Notes: generated from the sequence alone by a model not told the origin. A DNA stretch of 64,000 bases from CAWDDG01 sp963801065 (GCA_963801065.1 CAWDDG010000002.1:133563-197562); one strand, 5' to 3'; counted from the stretch's first letter, positions 29,215-39,641 are shown. Program-made: numbers and translations.

Positions 29215-30575
29215 ATGGCGGAACGGCTCGTGATCGAGAACGCGACGGTCGCGACCGTGGATGTCGCTGACACCGAGTTCCCGACTGGGCACGTCGTCGT
29301 CGAGGGCAACCGGATCGTCGCCGTAGGCGCCGGCGCCGCGCCCTCGTACGCCGACGACGTAGCCGTGCGCCGCATCGACGGCAGCGGGCATCTCGTCACG
29401 CCGGGCCTGGTCAACACCCACCACCACTTCTACCAGTGGGTCACGCGGGGCCTGGCACAGGACGCGACCCTGTTCGAATGGCTGGTCAGCGCTGTACCCG
29501 ACCTGGTCGCGGATCGACGAGGACGTCGTCTACGCGGCGGCTCGCGGCTCGATCAGCTCGCTGCTCCTCTCGGGCTGCACCACCGCCGCGGACCACCATT
29601 ACGTCTTCCCGCGCGGGGCCGGCGACCTGCTGGGCGCCGAGATCAGGGCGGCGCGCGAGCTCGGACTGCGATTCCACCCGACGCGGGGTTCGATGGACCG
29701 GGGGGTCTCGGATGGCGGGCTGCCGCCGGACTTCGCGGTCGAGAGCATCGACGGCCATCCTGGACGCGACGGCGAGGCAGTGGACACGCATCACGACCCG
29801 TCCCCCGACTCGATGCTCCGCCTCGGCGTGGCACCGTGCTCGCCGTTCTCTGTGTCGACGGACCTGCTCCGCCAGGCGGCGGGGCTGGCGCGAAGCAAGA
29901 ACGTGCGGCTTCACACCCACGGCGCCGAGACCGTCGAGGAGGAGCAGTACTGCCACCAGGTGTTCGGCAAGGGCTCCACGGACTATCTCGCGGGTGTCGG
30001 CTGGCTCGGTGACGACGTCTGGATTGCCCATTGCGTGCACCTGAGCGACGCGGACATCGCGCGGTTCGCCTCGACGGGAACCGGCATCGCGCACTGCCCG
30101 TCGTCGAACGCGCGGCTCGGCACCGGGATCGCCCGGCTGCCGGAGTTGCTTGCGGCCGGCGTGCCGGTCGGGCTCGGCGTCGATGGCACGGCGTCGAACG
30201 AGAACGGGTCGCTCGGCGCGGAGCTGCGTGCGGCGCTGCTCTTCGCCAGAGCCCGGAAGGGGCCGTCCGCACTCGGCGTGCGACAGGCGCTGCGGGTGGG
30301 GACGATGGGCGGCGCGCGGGTCCTCGGCCGTGAGGCGGAGATCGGCTCGCTCGAGGTCGGCAAGCTCGCCGACATCGCGATGTGGTACGTGGACGGTGTC
30401 GAGCACTCGTCGATCGAGGACAAGGTGGCCGCCCTGGTCCTCGGTTCGCTCCCACCGCTCGCCCTGCTGCTGGTGAACGGACGACCGGTGGTCGAGGAGC
30501 GGGCGGCTGACGACCGCCGATGTCGACGAGGTTGCCCGGGACGCCCGGATACAAGCACAGCGCCTCGTCGACTGA
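29215..30575 (+). CDS. 8-oxoguanine deaminase (amidohydrolase), several frameshifts
   Basis: About 450 residues of the amidohydrolase superfamily. NTHHHFYQWVTRGLAQDATLF near residue 67 gives the HxH zinc motif. The downstream frame continues with RLHTHGAETVEEEQY, WIAHCVHLSD, the GLGVDGTASNENGSLG segment and a C-terminal composite domain. The best match by pattern is the 8-oxoguanine deaminase / hydroxyatrazine hydrolase branch. That would feed urate into the adjacent uricase operon. The frame breaks near 29488, 29753, 29780 and 30497; restoring each by one base gives a continuous protein ending QAQRLVD. Sequence error is more likely than decay because conservation is kept on both sides. Confidence 0.75.
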
Positions 30576-30664
30576 CCTGCTGTGCTGTCGGCGAACTGCG
30601 GGGCGACCGTCCGCGGAGGCTGGGGCGTGGCGCCGCCGTACCGGCCTTGAGCCGAACCGGCGGT

Positions 30665-30694
30665 TTGGTGAGCCTTCGGCCGCGCTGGTAACCT
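30665..30694 (+). promoter_or_regulatory. rpsT promoter
   Basis: TTGGTG (30665-30670) and TAACCT (30689-30694) are spaced 18 bp. The -10 fits TANNNT and is followed by a GC-rich stretch and about 140 bp of untranslated leader before rpsT. The remainder of 30576-30843 shows no gene. Confidence 0.5.
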
Positions 30695-30843
30695 GTGGGG
30701 TCGCGTGCGCACCCGTTGATCGACGACAGTCGCGGGCGCGCAGGTTCGCGTCAAGTCCTCCGGGAGTCACCGACCGAGGTCGCCACGCGTGCCGCAGCCC
30801 ACGACCAGTCCGCAACCACCTATCGCATGAACGAGGCACCTGA

Positions 30844-31105
30844 GTGGCGAACATCAAGTCCCAGAAGAAGCGCATCCTCACCAACGAGAAGGCCCGGCTG
30901 CGCAACAAGGCGGTCAAGTCCTCGCTGAAGACCGCGGTGCGCAAGTTCAACACCGCCGCCGAGGCCGGCGACGCAGACGCAGGCCACCACGCTGGCCCGC
31001 GACGCCGCACGCAAGCTCGACAGAGCCGCCTCCAAGGGCGTGATCCACAAGAACCAGGCGGCCAACCGCAAGTCGGCGATCGCGAAGCGCGCCGCGTCCC
31101 TCTGA
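30844..31105 (+). CDS. rpsT: 30S ribosomal protein S20, frameshifted in this sequence
   Basis: Starts ANIKSQKKRILTNEKARLRN, the S20 N-terminus that packs on 16S rRNA. After NTAAEAGDADA the frame changes near 30971-30980, and the continuation in the next frame reads TTLARDAARKLDRAASKG then VIHKNQAANRKSAIAKRAAS, the expected S20 C-terminus, with a stop at 31103-31105. Total length would be about 87 residues, normal for S20. Because S20 is highly conserved and both halves are intact, one missing base in the sequence is the likely explanation. GTG start with GAGGCACC upstream. Convergent with holA. Confidence 0.88.
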
Positions 31106-31130
31106 GTGCCGCCCCACCGGGCCGGCCGCG

Positions 31131-32107
31131 TCACGCCGCTCGAGCGGCGCCGATCTCGACGACGGCCGTCGTCAAGGCCAAGGTCGGGTCGTTGCCCCCG
31201 CCCTTGACCTGCAGATCGGCGGCCGCGACCGCGCGGATCGCCCGCACCAGCCCGCTGGGTGTCCACCCGCGCAGCTGGTTCCGCAGGATCCGAACCTTCC
31301 AGGGCGGCACACCGAGATCGCGGGCCAGGTCGGCGTCGCGGACGCCGCGCGGCGCGCCGGCAAGTCGGGCCAGCGAGCGTACCGCCGTGGCCAGCGCCGC
31401 CGTGATCAGGACCGGGTCGGTGCCGGTCTCCACCGCCCAGCGCAGCTGCTCGAGCGCGTCGACCGTGCGGCCCTCGACGGCACGGTCGGCCACGACCCAG
31501 CCCTTGACCTCGGCCCGGCCCTCGAAGTAGGTCGCGACGACCGCGCTGTCGACGACGCCGGCGTCGGCATCGGCGGCGAGCTGCGCCGCGGCGGAGGCCA
31601 GACCCCGCAGGTCACCGCCGACCGCCTCGACCAGGCGCCGCGCGGCTGCTTCGTCGATGCGGCCGCCGGCTGCGGCAACTTCGGACCGGACGAACGCGAC
31701 CTGGTCGTCGGGGCGGGTGACGCGCTCGCAGACGACCGCGCGCACCACCGACCGCACGCAGCGCGTCGAGCAGCCGTTTCGCCTTCGGCCCACCTGGATG
31801 GACGAGGATCAGGTGGACGTCATCGGCCGGTGCCGTGGCATAGGCGAACAGCGAATCGGCTGCTGTCTCGGAGACGTCCTGCACGTCGCGGACCACGAGG
31901 ACGCGACGGCTCGCGAACAGCGACGGGCTGACGTGCTCGGCCAACGCTGCCGCCGTCAGGTCGGCACCGGCGACCTCGGTAGCGTCGGCATCAGGATCGG
32001 CCGCACGGGCCGCCCGCGTCACGGCCGCGATCGGCACGCTCGGCGAGCAAAGCCTCCGGGCCCACGACGAGCGTGACCGGGGCGTCGAGGGCGAGAGGCG
32101 CAGGCAT
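31131..32107 (-). CDS. holA: DNA polymerase III subunit delta, frameshifted
   Basis: About 325 residues. It begins MPAPLALDAPVTLVVGPEAL and shifts frame near 32030 into AAVTRAARAADPDADATEV and RRVLVVRDVQDVSETAADSL. It shifts again near 31740 into VCERVTRPDDQVAFVRSEV with the C-terminal domain VPPWKVRILRNQLRGWTPSG. HolA opens the beta sliding clamp as part of the clamp loader and is normally essential, so the two indels are probably sequence errors. HolA opposite rpsT is the standard actinobacterial arrangement. Confidence 0.85.
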
Positions 32108-32183
32108 CGGCCCCAGGATGGCACGTTGCTCGAAAGACGTGATCGTGGCCGGACTCCGGTCTGCCCGGGCAGCGCGGATGTGC

Positions 32184-34518
32184 TCAATGCGCGGGCACGC
32201 GTGGCCCGTTGACGATCGCCAACCCGCCGTCCGGTGTGCGGACGACCGCCATCGAGCCGTCCACGTCGGTCCGGCGGACCGTCATGCCTGCCGCCTGCAG
32301 CACGCGGAGCGTCGCCGCCGCCGGATGACCGTAGCGGTTGTCCGCACCGACCGCGACCAGCGCAAGCGTCGCGCCCAGACCGGTGAGCAACTCCGGCTCC
32401 TGGTGCATAGAACCGTGGTGCGGAACCTTGAGAACGTCGGCACGCAGCCCGGGTTCGGCGCGCACCAGCGCCCGCTGGGCCTCCGGCTCGATGTCGCCGG
32501 TCAGCAGGATGCGCAGGCCCGCGACCTGCGCGTCGAGGACGATGCTGGCGTTGTTGGCGAGCGACCCGTCGTTGATGATCCGCCGCGGCCAGAGCACGCG
32601 CAGCTCACGGACTCGCCGATCGCGATCTCCTCTCCGGCCCGGGCGATCGAGGCGGGTACTCGAGCCTCCTCGAGCCAGCCGTGGACGAGATCGGCCTGCT
32701 CGCCCGGATCCGCCAGCGGCGACACCAGGACCTGCGCGACCTGCCTGCCGTCCAGCACTCCCGGAACGCCCTCCACGTGGTCGGCGTGGAAATGCGTCAA
32801 GACGAGGAGCGGCACCTGCTCGATTGCCAGCGAGTCGAGGCACCGCCGCACGGGAGCCGGGTCCGGGCCCGCGTCGACGACCACAGCGGAGCCGTCACCA
32901 GCCCGCAGCACCAGCGCGTCGCCCTGGCCGACGTCGCACGCGACGATCGAGCCAACCGGGTGGTGGCCAACCCGGCGTCGGCGCCCGGGCGACCATGACG
33001 ACGAGAACCAGAGCGGCCGCAGCCGACGTCATCGGCCGCCGGAGCATCGCCGGGAGGACGACCACCGCGCAGATCGCCAGCGCCGCGGCGATCAGCACAC
33101 CGACGGCGCCATCTGGCCAGGCCACGACCGCCCCGGGCAGGTCCGCGCCGTGACGCGAGACGATCACGATCCAGGCGGCCGGCAGGCCCGCGCCGTAGCC
33201 GAACAGGGCGGCCACCGAGGAGGACAACGGCGAGACGACCGCCGCGCCTGCGCCGAGCACGGTCGCGGGCGCGATCGCCGGCGCGGCCACGAGGTTCGCC
33301 GGTATCGACGCGAGGCTCGCCTGTCCGGCGATCGCCACCACGACCGGCGCGCAGGCGGCCTGCGCCGCCAACGTCACCGCACAGGCCTCCGCCACCGGAC
33401 GGGGAAGCCAGGGCATGGCGTCGCGCCATGCCGGTGCGAGGAGCAGGATCCCGCCGGTGGCGAGCACCGACAACGCGAAGCCGGCGTCGCGCCCGAGCCA
33501 TGGGTCGACCAGCAGGAGGACGACGACGGCGGCGGCGAGGGCCGGAACGCCGCGCCTCCGGCCCGCAACGGTGAGTCCGGCCAGGGCCACCAGACCCATC
33601 GCGCGCAGCTCTCAGGACGCTGGGCTCGGGCCGGGCCAGCAGCACGAAGCCGAGCGACGGCCAGCGCTCCGACGAACGGCAGGCCGTATCCGCGCACGCC
33701 GGCCCACCGGGCCGAGCCCAGAACGGCCACCAGCAGGATCGTGACGTTCGTGCCGGAGACGGCCGTCAGATGGGTCAGCCCCGTCGCCCGCATGTCCTCG
33801 CGGACGTCGTCCGTCATCATGCTCTCGTCACCGACGACGAGCGCAGGTACCAGCCCGCGCGGATCCTGCGAGAGCCCCGAGACCGCCTCGCGCAGTCCAG
33901 CTCGCAGTGGCTCGGTGAGGCGGCTGGACCACCCCGGCCGGTCGACCGTCTCGGGCGGGTCGTGCACCCGCAAGACTCCTGCGACGTCGCCGCGACCGTC
34001 GTGCGGGGACCAGCCGACCGGGCGTGGACACCTCCTGGCCCGGCCGCAGCTCCGCCCATTCGGTGTCGGTCGCCAGCAACAGCACCGGGGTGCGCACCCG
34101 AGCGGCGGCACCCCGGCCGGTCACCATCTCGATCCGCAGCCGCGCGATCACATACGAGGACTCGTCGGCGCCGCCTGCCATCCGTTCGCAACTGCGGGTC
34201 CGTGACGAGGACGCCGTCGACATGCACGGCGGCGCCTCCGGCCGCCAGGTCGTCGACGGGCCCCGCACGCACGCCGGCGGCCCGAGCGGCACCGAGTGAA
34301 CGCGCCGCCGACGAGACAGGCCAGGGCCGCGAGTGCCGCGAGTCGTGACCGCCGCGGATCGAACGCGCCGAGAGATGATGACCGCAGCCAGCGCCGCTGT
34401 GACTGCCGTGCCCACCACCGCTGGCGTCGGTGCCGCCACACCGGTGACTACTCCTGCCCACGTCGCGGCGGCCGCCGGTACCAGCCTCAGATCACGGCCG
34501 ATCGGCCGACCCGGTCAC
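32184..34518 (-). CDS. comEC: ComEC/Rec2 DNA-uptake channel protein, multiple frameshifts
   Basis: Full-length comEC homology of about 775 codons spread over three frames. The N-terminal membrane/OB part includes PVLLLATDTEWAELRPGQEV. The competence domain has TGLTHLTAVSGTNVTILLVA and several transmembrane segments (LATGGILLLAPAWRDAMPWL). The C-terminal metallo-beta-lactamase domain has CDVGQGDAL, LTHFHADHVEGV, LKVPHHGSMHQEPEL and YGHPAAATLRVL. Frame changes occur near 34505, 34335, 34020, 33655, 33605, 32950 and 32620. ComEC transports single-stranded DNA across the membrane. Its start probably overlaps comEA's stop. Real decay cannot be excluded here because comEC is dispensable. Confidence 0.8.
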
Positions 34519-35466
34519 ACGGTCGCCAGACCGGCGAGTTCCTCGAACTTCTTGGGCCCGATGCCGGTGACCTCCTGCAGCTCGTCGACGGAGGTGAACC
34601 GCCCATGCTGTTCCCGCCAGTCGAGGATCCGCGCGGCGAGCGTCGGGCCGATGCCCGGCAGGGTGTCGAGCTCCTCACTGGTCGCGGTGTTGAGGTTGAC
34701 CAGCGCCTCGGCTCCTCCTGGCGCACCGGTGCCCGGCGGGCCGGCGCCCGCGGGCACAGCCACGCCGACGAGCACCTGCTCCCCGTCGGCGACGAGGCGG
34801 GCGAGGTTCAGCCCTGCCAGGTCGACACCGTCGTGGGCGCCGCCTGCTGCCTCGAGCGCATCGAGCACCCGGGACCCGGTCGGAAGCCTGACCACGCCGG
34901 GGCTGCGTACCTTGCCAGCAACGTGGACGACCAGCTCCCCTGGAGCTGCCTCCCCAGTCCGCCGACCCGCTCGCCTCGGACGTCGATGCCGGCAGCCCCG
35001 ATGCGGGCGTTCCAGAAGCGACCACCGTCGCCGACGGCCCGACGGGTTGGACCCGAGGACGCCCCAGACCCAGCAGGAGAGCGGCGACAGCGAGACCGAG
35101 CAGGACGACGAGCACGACGACCATGGCATGGCCGCGCTCGAGCCCGAGCCGTCCTCGCCGCAACCCCGCCGGCACGGCTTCGACGGCGGTGCGCACGGCG
35201 AGCGGAAGCCGATCCAGGACGGCCGAGCCGTCAAGCGGGCTCGTCGAGTCGGGGGAGGCGTCGCGCGGTGACGCGTGCCGCAGGTCCGCGGACTCGTCCC
35301 AGGTTCCGTCGTCCGCACCCAAGCGGATGCCCGGTGGCACCTCGGGCACCCAGCCGGACCGGACGGCCGTCGCCGCCGCCCGTGGGCGGGCAGTCAGTGC
35401 GGCGATCCGACGGCGGGCAGCTCGCGCCCGCTCACTGTCGGGCCGCCTGACTCGTGCGAGTCGCAT
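34515..35466 (-). CDS. comEA: ComEA DNA-binding competence protein, one frameshift
   Basis: About 315 residues. The N-terminal cytoplasmic part (MRLARVRRPDSERARAARRR) is long and charged and is followed by one transmembrane helix (HAMVVVLVVLLGLAVAALLLG). The frame changes near 34955-34965, leading into the SLBB domain (ELVVHVAGKVRSPGVVRLP) and the C-terminal helix-hairpin-helix pair LNTATSEELDTLPGIGPTLAARIL and FTSVDELQEVTGIGPKKFEEL, which binds double-stranded DNA. It precedes comEC in the usual late-competence operon. Confidence 0.85.
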
Positions 35467-35604
35467 GCAGCGACGCTAGGAAGAGCGGTCCGGTGGCGCC
35501 CTTCCATCGGACCACGCTGTGGACGACGTGATCTGTGACGCGGCGCCTGTGGACAGCCCTCGTGCGGTTGCACCCACGGGATGCGGGCCGGGGCGTGGAT
35601 CGTC

Positions 35605-36453
35605 TCAGCGCGGGCAGACGACGACGCCGAGCAGGCCCGGCCCGACGTGCGCTCCGATCACCGCGCCGACCTCGGCCACGACGAGCTGACCGAGCGCGGG
35701 CACCCGGGCCTGCAGCCGCGACGCGAGGGCTTCGGCCCGCGCGGCGTTGTCGAGATGGTGCACGGCCACGTCGACGCGGGTCCGGCCGGCCCGCTGGAGC
35801 GCGAGCTCCTCGAGTCGCGCGACGGCGCGCGACGAGGTGCGTACCTTCTCCAGCGGCAGGATCTGGCCCTGGGCCAGGTGCAGCAAGGGCTTCACAGCCA
35901 GAGCAGTACCCAGGAGCGCCGCCGCCGGTCCGATCCGTCCGCCGCGCCGCAGGTACTCGAGGGTGTCGACGTAGAAGAAGCACGACGACCGCTGCGCCCG
36001 CTGGCGCGCGACCTCGGCGATCTCGTCGACCGCGAGACCTCGGTCGGCCGCCTCGACGGCAGCCAGCACGGCGAAACCGAGGCCCATGCCCAGTGACTGC
36101 GAGTCGACGACCTCGACCGGCACCGGTGCATCCCTCGCAGCCAGCCGGGCCGCGTCGGCCGTGCCGGAGAGAAGGCCGGAGATGTGCACGGACACGACAG
36201 CGGACGCGCCGCCAGGCGGCGGCGGTCTCGTAGGCGTCGAGGAACGCCCGCGGGCTCGGCCGGGAGGTGCTGACCCGGACCCGTCGCCGCAGCGCATCAG
36301 CGACCTCGGCGGGGCCCATAGCCGTGCCTTCGTCGAAGGAGCGCCCGTCGACGACCACCTGGAGCGGGCACGACGACGATGCCGGTGTCGGACTGTTCGC
36401 CCGGCGTCGAGATAGGCCGTGGAGTCGGTGACGATCGCGACGTCCCGGCCCAT
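35605..36453 (-). CDS. DegV family fatty-acid-binding protein, frameshifted
   Basis: About 282 residues. It starts GRDVAIVTDSTAYLDAG (the DegV N-terminal TDS motif), shifts near 36390 into VVDGRSFDEGTAMGPAEV and STSRPSPRAFLDAYE, and shifts again near 36225 into VVSVHISGLLSGTADAARLA (the SxxLSGT lipid-binding motif), ending VGPGLLGVVVCPR. DegV proteins bind fatty acids and FakB members serve the fatty-acid kinase. The apparent 1252-residue fusion with leuS is produced by these indels and is not real. Confidence 0.85.
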   Translation of the reverse strand: MGRDVAIVTDSTAYLDAGRTVRHRHRRRARSRWSSTGAPSTKARLWAPPRSLMRCGDGSGSAPPGRARGRSSTPTRPPPPGGASAVVSVHISGLLSGTADAARLAARDAPVPVEVVDSQSLGMGLGFAVLAAVEAADRGLAVDEIAEVARQRAQRSSCFFYVDTLEYLRRGGRIGPAAALLGTALAVKPLLHLAQGQILPLEKVRTSSRAVARLEELALQRAGRTRVDVAVHHLDNAARAEALASRLQARVPALGQLVVAEVGAVIGAHVGPGLLGVVVCPR

Positions 36454-36482
36454 GGCCGGGAGGGTACCCGGTGCCGGACGGC

Positions 36483-39363
36483 TCACTCCGGGACGACGTT
36501 GACCAGCGTCGGCGCCCGGACGACGACGGTCCGCACGCCCCGCCCGTCCAGCGCCCGCCGCACGGCAGGCGAGTCCAGAGCCAGCTCGCGCAGCGTGTCC
36601 TCGTCGACCGACGGCGGCACCTCGAGCCTGTCCCGCACCTTGCCCGCCACTTGCACCACGCAGGTGACCGTCTCCTCCACCAGATAGGCGGGGTCCGCGA
36701 CCGGGAACGGCTCGTATGCGAGCGACTGCTCGTGGCCCAGTCGCGACCACAGCTCCTCCGCGACGTGCGGGGCGAACGGCGCCGTCAGCCGAGATCATGA
36801 CCTCGGCCACCTCGCGCGGGACCGTCACGAGCTTGGTGGCGTGGTTGTTGAGCTCGATCAGCCGGGCGATGGCCGTGTTGAACCGCAGCGCCTCCATGTC
36901 GGTGCGGACGGCGTCAATGGTGCGGTGCATGACCTTGAGGGTGGCGTCGTCGGGCTTGCCGTCGCCGACGACCGGCTTCCCCGTCTCCTCGGACAACACG
37001 TTGCGCCACAGCCGTTGCAGGAAGCGCAGCGATCCGACGACGGCCCTGGTCTCCCACGGCCGGGAGACGTCGAGCGGCCCCATCGACATCTCGTACACGC
37101 GCAGCGTGTCGGCGCCGTACGCCTCGTACATGTCGTCCGGCGAGACGACGTTCTTCAGGCTCTTGCCCATCTTCCCGTACTCGCGGTTGACCGCCTTGCC
37201 GTCGTAGGCGTAATCGCCGTCGCCCGTCTCCACGACCCGATCCGCGGGTACGTACTGACCGCGCTCGTCGATATAGGCGTAGGCCTGGATGTAGCCCTGG
37301 TTGAACAGCTTGTAGAACGGCTCCTCGCTGCAGATGTGGCCCAGGTCGAAGAGGATCTTGTGCCAGAAGCGCGCGTACAGCAGGTGCAGGACGGCGTGCT
37401 CGACCCCGCCGACGTAGAAGTCGACACCGCCGGGGTCGCCAGGCGACCGCGGTCCCATCCAGTACCGCTCGTTCAGCGGGTCGACCAGGCGCTCTGCATT
37501 GGTGGGGTCGACGTATCGCAGTTCGTACCAACACGACCCGGCCCAGTTCGGCATCGTGTTGGTGTCGCGTCGGAACCGCTTCGGCCCGTCGCCGAGGTCC
37601 AACTCGAGCTCCACCCACTCCGGCACCCGGGCCAGCGGTGGCTCCGGCTCGGACTCGGTGTCGTCGGGCGCGAACGTCTTCGGCGAGTAGTCGGGAACGT
37701 CGGGCAGCTCGACCGGGAGCATCGAGTCCGGCACGGCCACCGGGAGGTCGTGCTCGTCGTAGACGATCGGGAACGGCTCGCCCCAGTACCGCTGCCGGCT
37801 GAACAGCCAGTCGCGGAGCCGGTACGTGACCGTCCCCTCGCCCAGACCCTTGGCCTCGAGCCAGCCGATGATCGCCGTCTTGGCATCGGCGACGCCCAGA
37901 CCGTTCAGGCTGATCTCGTCGTTGGCCGAGTTGATCGCCGGCCCGTCGCCCAGGTAAGCCTCGCCGGCCCAGCCCTCGGGTGGCGCGACCGTGCGGACGA
38001 TCGGCAGGTCGAACCGCTCGGCGAACTCCCAGTCGCGCTCGTCCTGGCCCGGGACCGCCATGATCGCGCCGGTGCCGTAACCCATCAGCACGTAGTCGGC
38101 GACGAAGACCGGGATGTTCTGGCCATTTGCGGGGTTGACCGCGAACGAACCGGTGAAGACGCCGGTCTTCTCGCGCCCCTCGGTCTGGCGTTCCACCTCG
38201 GTCTTGGCTGCGGCGGCGGCGCGGTATGCCGCGACCGCCTCCGCCGGCTTGGCGTGCCCGCCCGTCCACGCATCCTTGGTGTCGTCCGGCCACGCCGACG
38301 CCGTCAGCGCGTCGAGCATCGGATGCTCGGGCGCGACCACCATGAAGGTGGTGCCGAACAGCGTGTCCGGTCTGGTGGTGAACACCTCGAGCGCGTGGTG
38401 ATCACCGTTCGCGGTGGTGATCGGGAAGGTCACCGTCGCGCCCGCGCTCCTCCCGATCCAGTTGCGCTGCATCGTCTTGACCTTGTCCGGCCACTCGATC
38501 CGGTCGAGGTCGTCGATCAGCCGGTCGGCGTACGCGGTGATCCGCAGCATCCACTGGCGCAGGCTGCGCTTGAAGACCGGGAAGTTGCCCCGCTCGCTGC
38601 GACCGTCGGAGGTGACCTCTTCGTTGGCGAGCACGGTGCCCAGGCCCGGACTCCAGTTGACCGGCGCGTCCGACACGTACGCCAGCCGCTGCGCGTCGAC
38701 GACGCGACGCCGCTCGAGCTCGCCGAGCTCGGACCAGGCCCGGCCGTCAGGTGTCGGCCGGCGGCCCGACTCGTACTCGGCGACCAGTTCCGCGATCGGG
38801 CGCGCCCGCCCGCGACCGTCGGCGGCCTCGTGGTCGTACCAGGACTCGAAGATCTGCAGGAAGATCCACTGCGTCCACCGGACGTACCCGGGGTCGGTGG
38901 TCGCGAACGACCGGCGCCGGTCGTGGGCCAGCCCGAGGCGCCGCAGCTGACGACGCATGTTGGCCATGTTGGCCTCGGTCGTGATCCGCGGATGTTGGCC
39001 GGTCTGGACGGCGTACTGCTCTGCCGGTAGCCCGAACGCGTCGTACGACAAGGCATGCAGGACGTTGATGCCGCACATGCGCTTGTACCGACCGAGCACG
39101 TCGGTGGCGATGTACCCCAGAGGGTGTCCGACGTGCAGCCCCTCGCCGGACGGGTAGGGGAACATGTCCATCAGGAAGAACTTCTCCCTGCCCTGCACGT
39201 CGCCGGCCAGCGGACCGGTCGGGTTCGGCGCTTCGAAGGTGCCCTCCGACTCCCAGTGGTCCTGCCATCGCCGCTCGATCTCGGCGGCCAGGGCGCTGGT
39301 GTAGCGGTGCGGCGCCGCGTCGGTGTCGGCGCTCGCGGCGTCGCGGGTCTGGGTCTCGCTCAT
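36483..39363 (-). CDS. leuS: Leucyl-tRNA synthetase, one frameshift near 3' end
   Basis: About 959 residues of the class I synthetase. MFPYPSGEGLHVGHPLGYI holds the HIGH-type motif (HVGH, near residue 79), the CP1 editing domain includes VFTTRPDTLFGTTFMVVAPE, and KMGKSLKNVVSPDD is the KMSKS motif. The frame shifts near 36793, after which the C-terminal domain continues APFAPHVAEELWSRLGHEQS to VAGKVRDRLEVPPSVDEDT and ends at 36483. An indel in the sequence is the likely reason, as the gene is essential. A leucine-codon leader peptide with hairpins lies upstream (39414-39521). Confidence 0.93.
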
Positions 39364-39413
39364 CGGGTGTCGTCGTCCCTCGTCGATCGTGGTCGGCCCT
39401 GCGGAAACTGGAA

Positions 39414-39521
39414 GACCCTCGCACAGGAGGGGTCCGCCGCGCTGACGCGACGCTCGTGGCGTCCGCTGCAGGTCAGCGCGGCCCGGTAAGGACGAGCAGG
39501 CCTCGCACGTAGATCAGGGTA
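39414..39521 (-). promoter_or_regulatory. leuS promoter and attenuator-like leader
   Basis: In transcript order: -10 TACCCT (39516-39521), leader peptide (39473-39508), a perfect 10-bp stem CCGCGCTGAC/GTCAGCGCGG (39472-39481 with 39437-39446), and a compact hairpin GACCCCTC-CTGTGC-GAGGGTC (39414-39434). The last is followed by TTCCAGTTT, which resembles a weak intrinsic terminator. The remaining 50 bp to the leuS ATG contain a GAGGGA ribosome-binding site. The first stem overlaps the leader stop codon, so ribosome position could decide its folding. This is inference from structure. Confidence 0.55.
39473..39508 (-). CDS. Candidate leucine leader peptide upstream of leuS
   Basis: An 11-codon ORF, GTG CGA GGC CTG CTC GTC CTT ..., encoding VRGLLVLTGPR and ending in TGA. 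The GTG lies 7 nt after a TACCCT -10 box (39516-39521), the same leaderless layout as the leuA leader. Three of four consecutive codons are leucine, and the rare codon CTT is again followed directly by ACC, as in the leuA leader. Its stop codon lies inside the left arm of a 10-bp inverted repeat. The ORF and promoter are seen; a regulatory role is inferred from the parallel with leuA. Confidence 0.55.
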   Translation of the reverse strand: MRGLLVLTGPR

Positions 39522-39571
39522 GCGCACCGCGTGACCGGCGGCCCGCCGTCACCGGGTCAAGGGCCTGACCG

Positions 39572-39641
39572 GACTTCGATAGCGAGAAGGTCGCCAAACC
39601 GGCCGTCTGCGCCTTGTTTCGGCGTTCTCGCTATTCAAGTC
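39572..39641. repeat. Imperfect 17-bp inverted repeat downstream of the VKOR gene
   Basis: GACTTCGATAGCGAGAA (39572-39588) and TTCTCGCTATTCAAGTC (39625-39641) pair at 15 of 17 positions. A further short pairing, CGCCAAAC with GTTTCGGCG, lies just inside. It lies 32 bp after the VKOR stop and could be that gene's terminator or a protein-binding site. It is AT-richer than its surroundings. Confidence 0.65.

Noticed and set aside
32073..34205. 710-codon plus-strand open frame opposite comEC
   Set aside because: Low-complexity His/Arg/Thr-rich antisense frame; comEC motifs are clear on the minus strand despite frameshifts.
36841..39030. 729-codon plus-strand open frame opposite leuS
   Set aside because: Antisense shadow of leuS.
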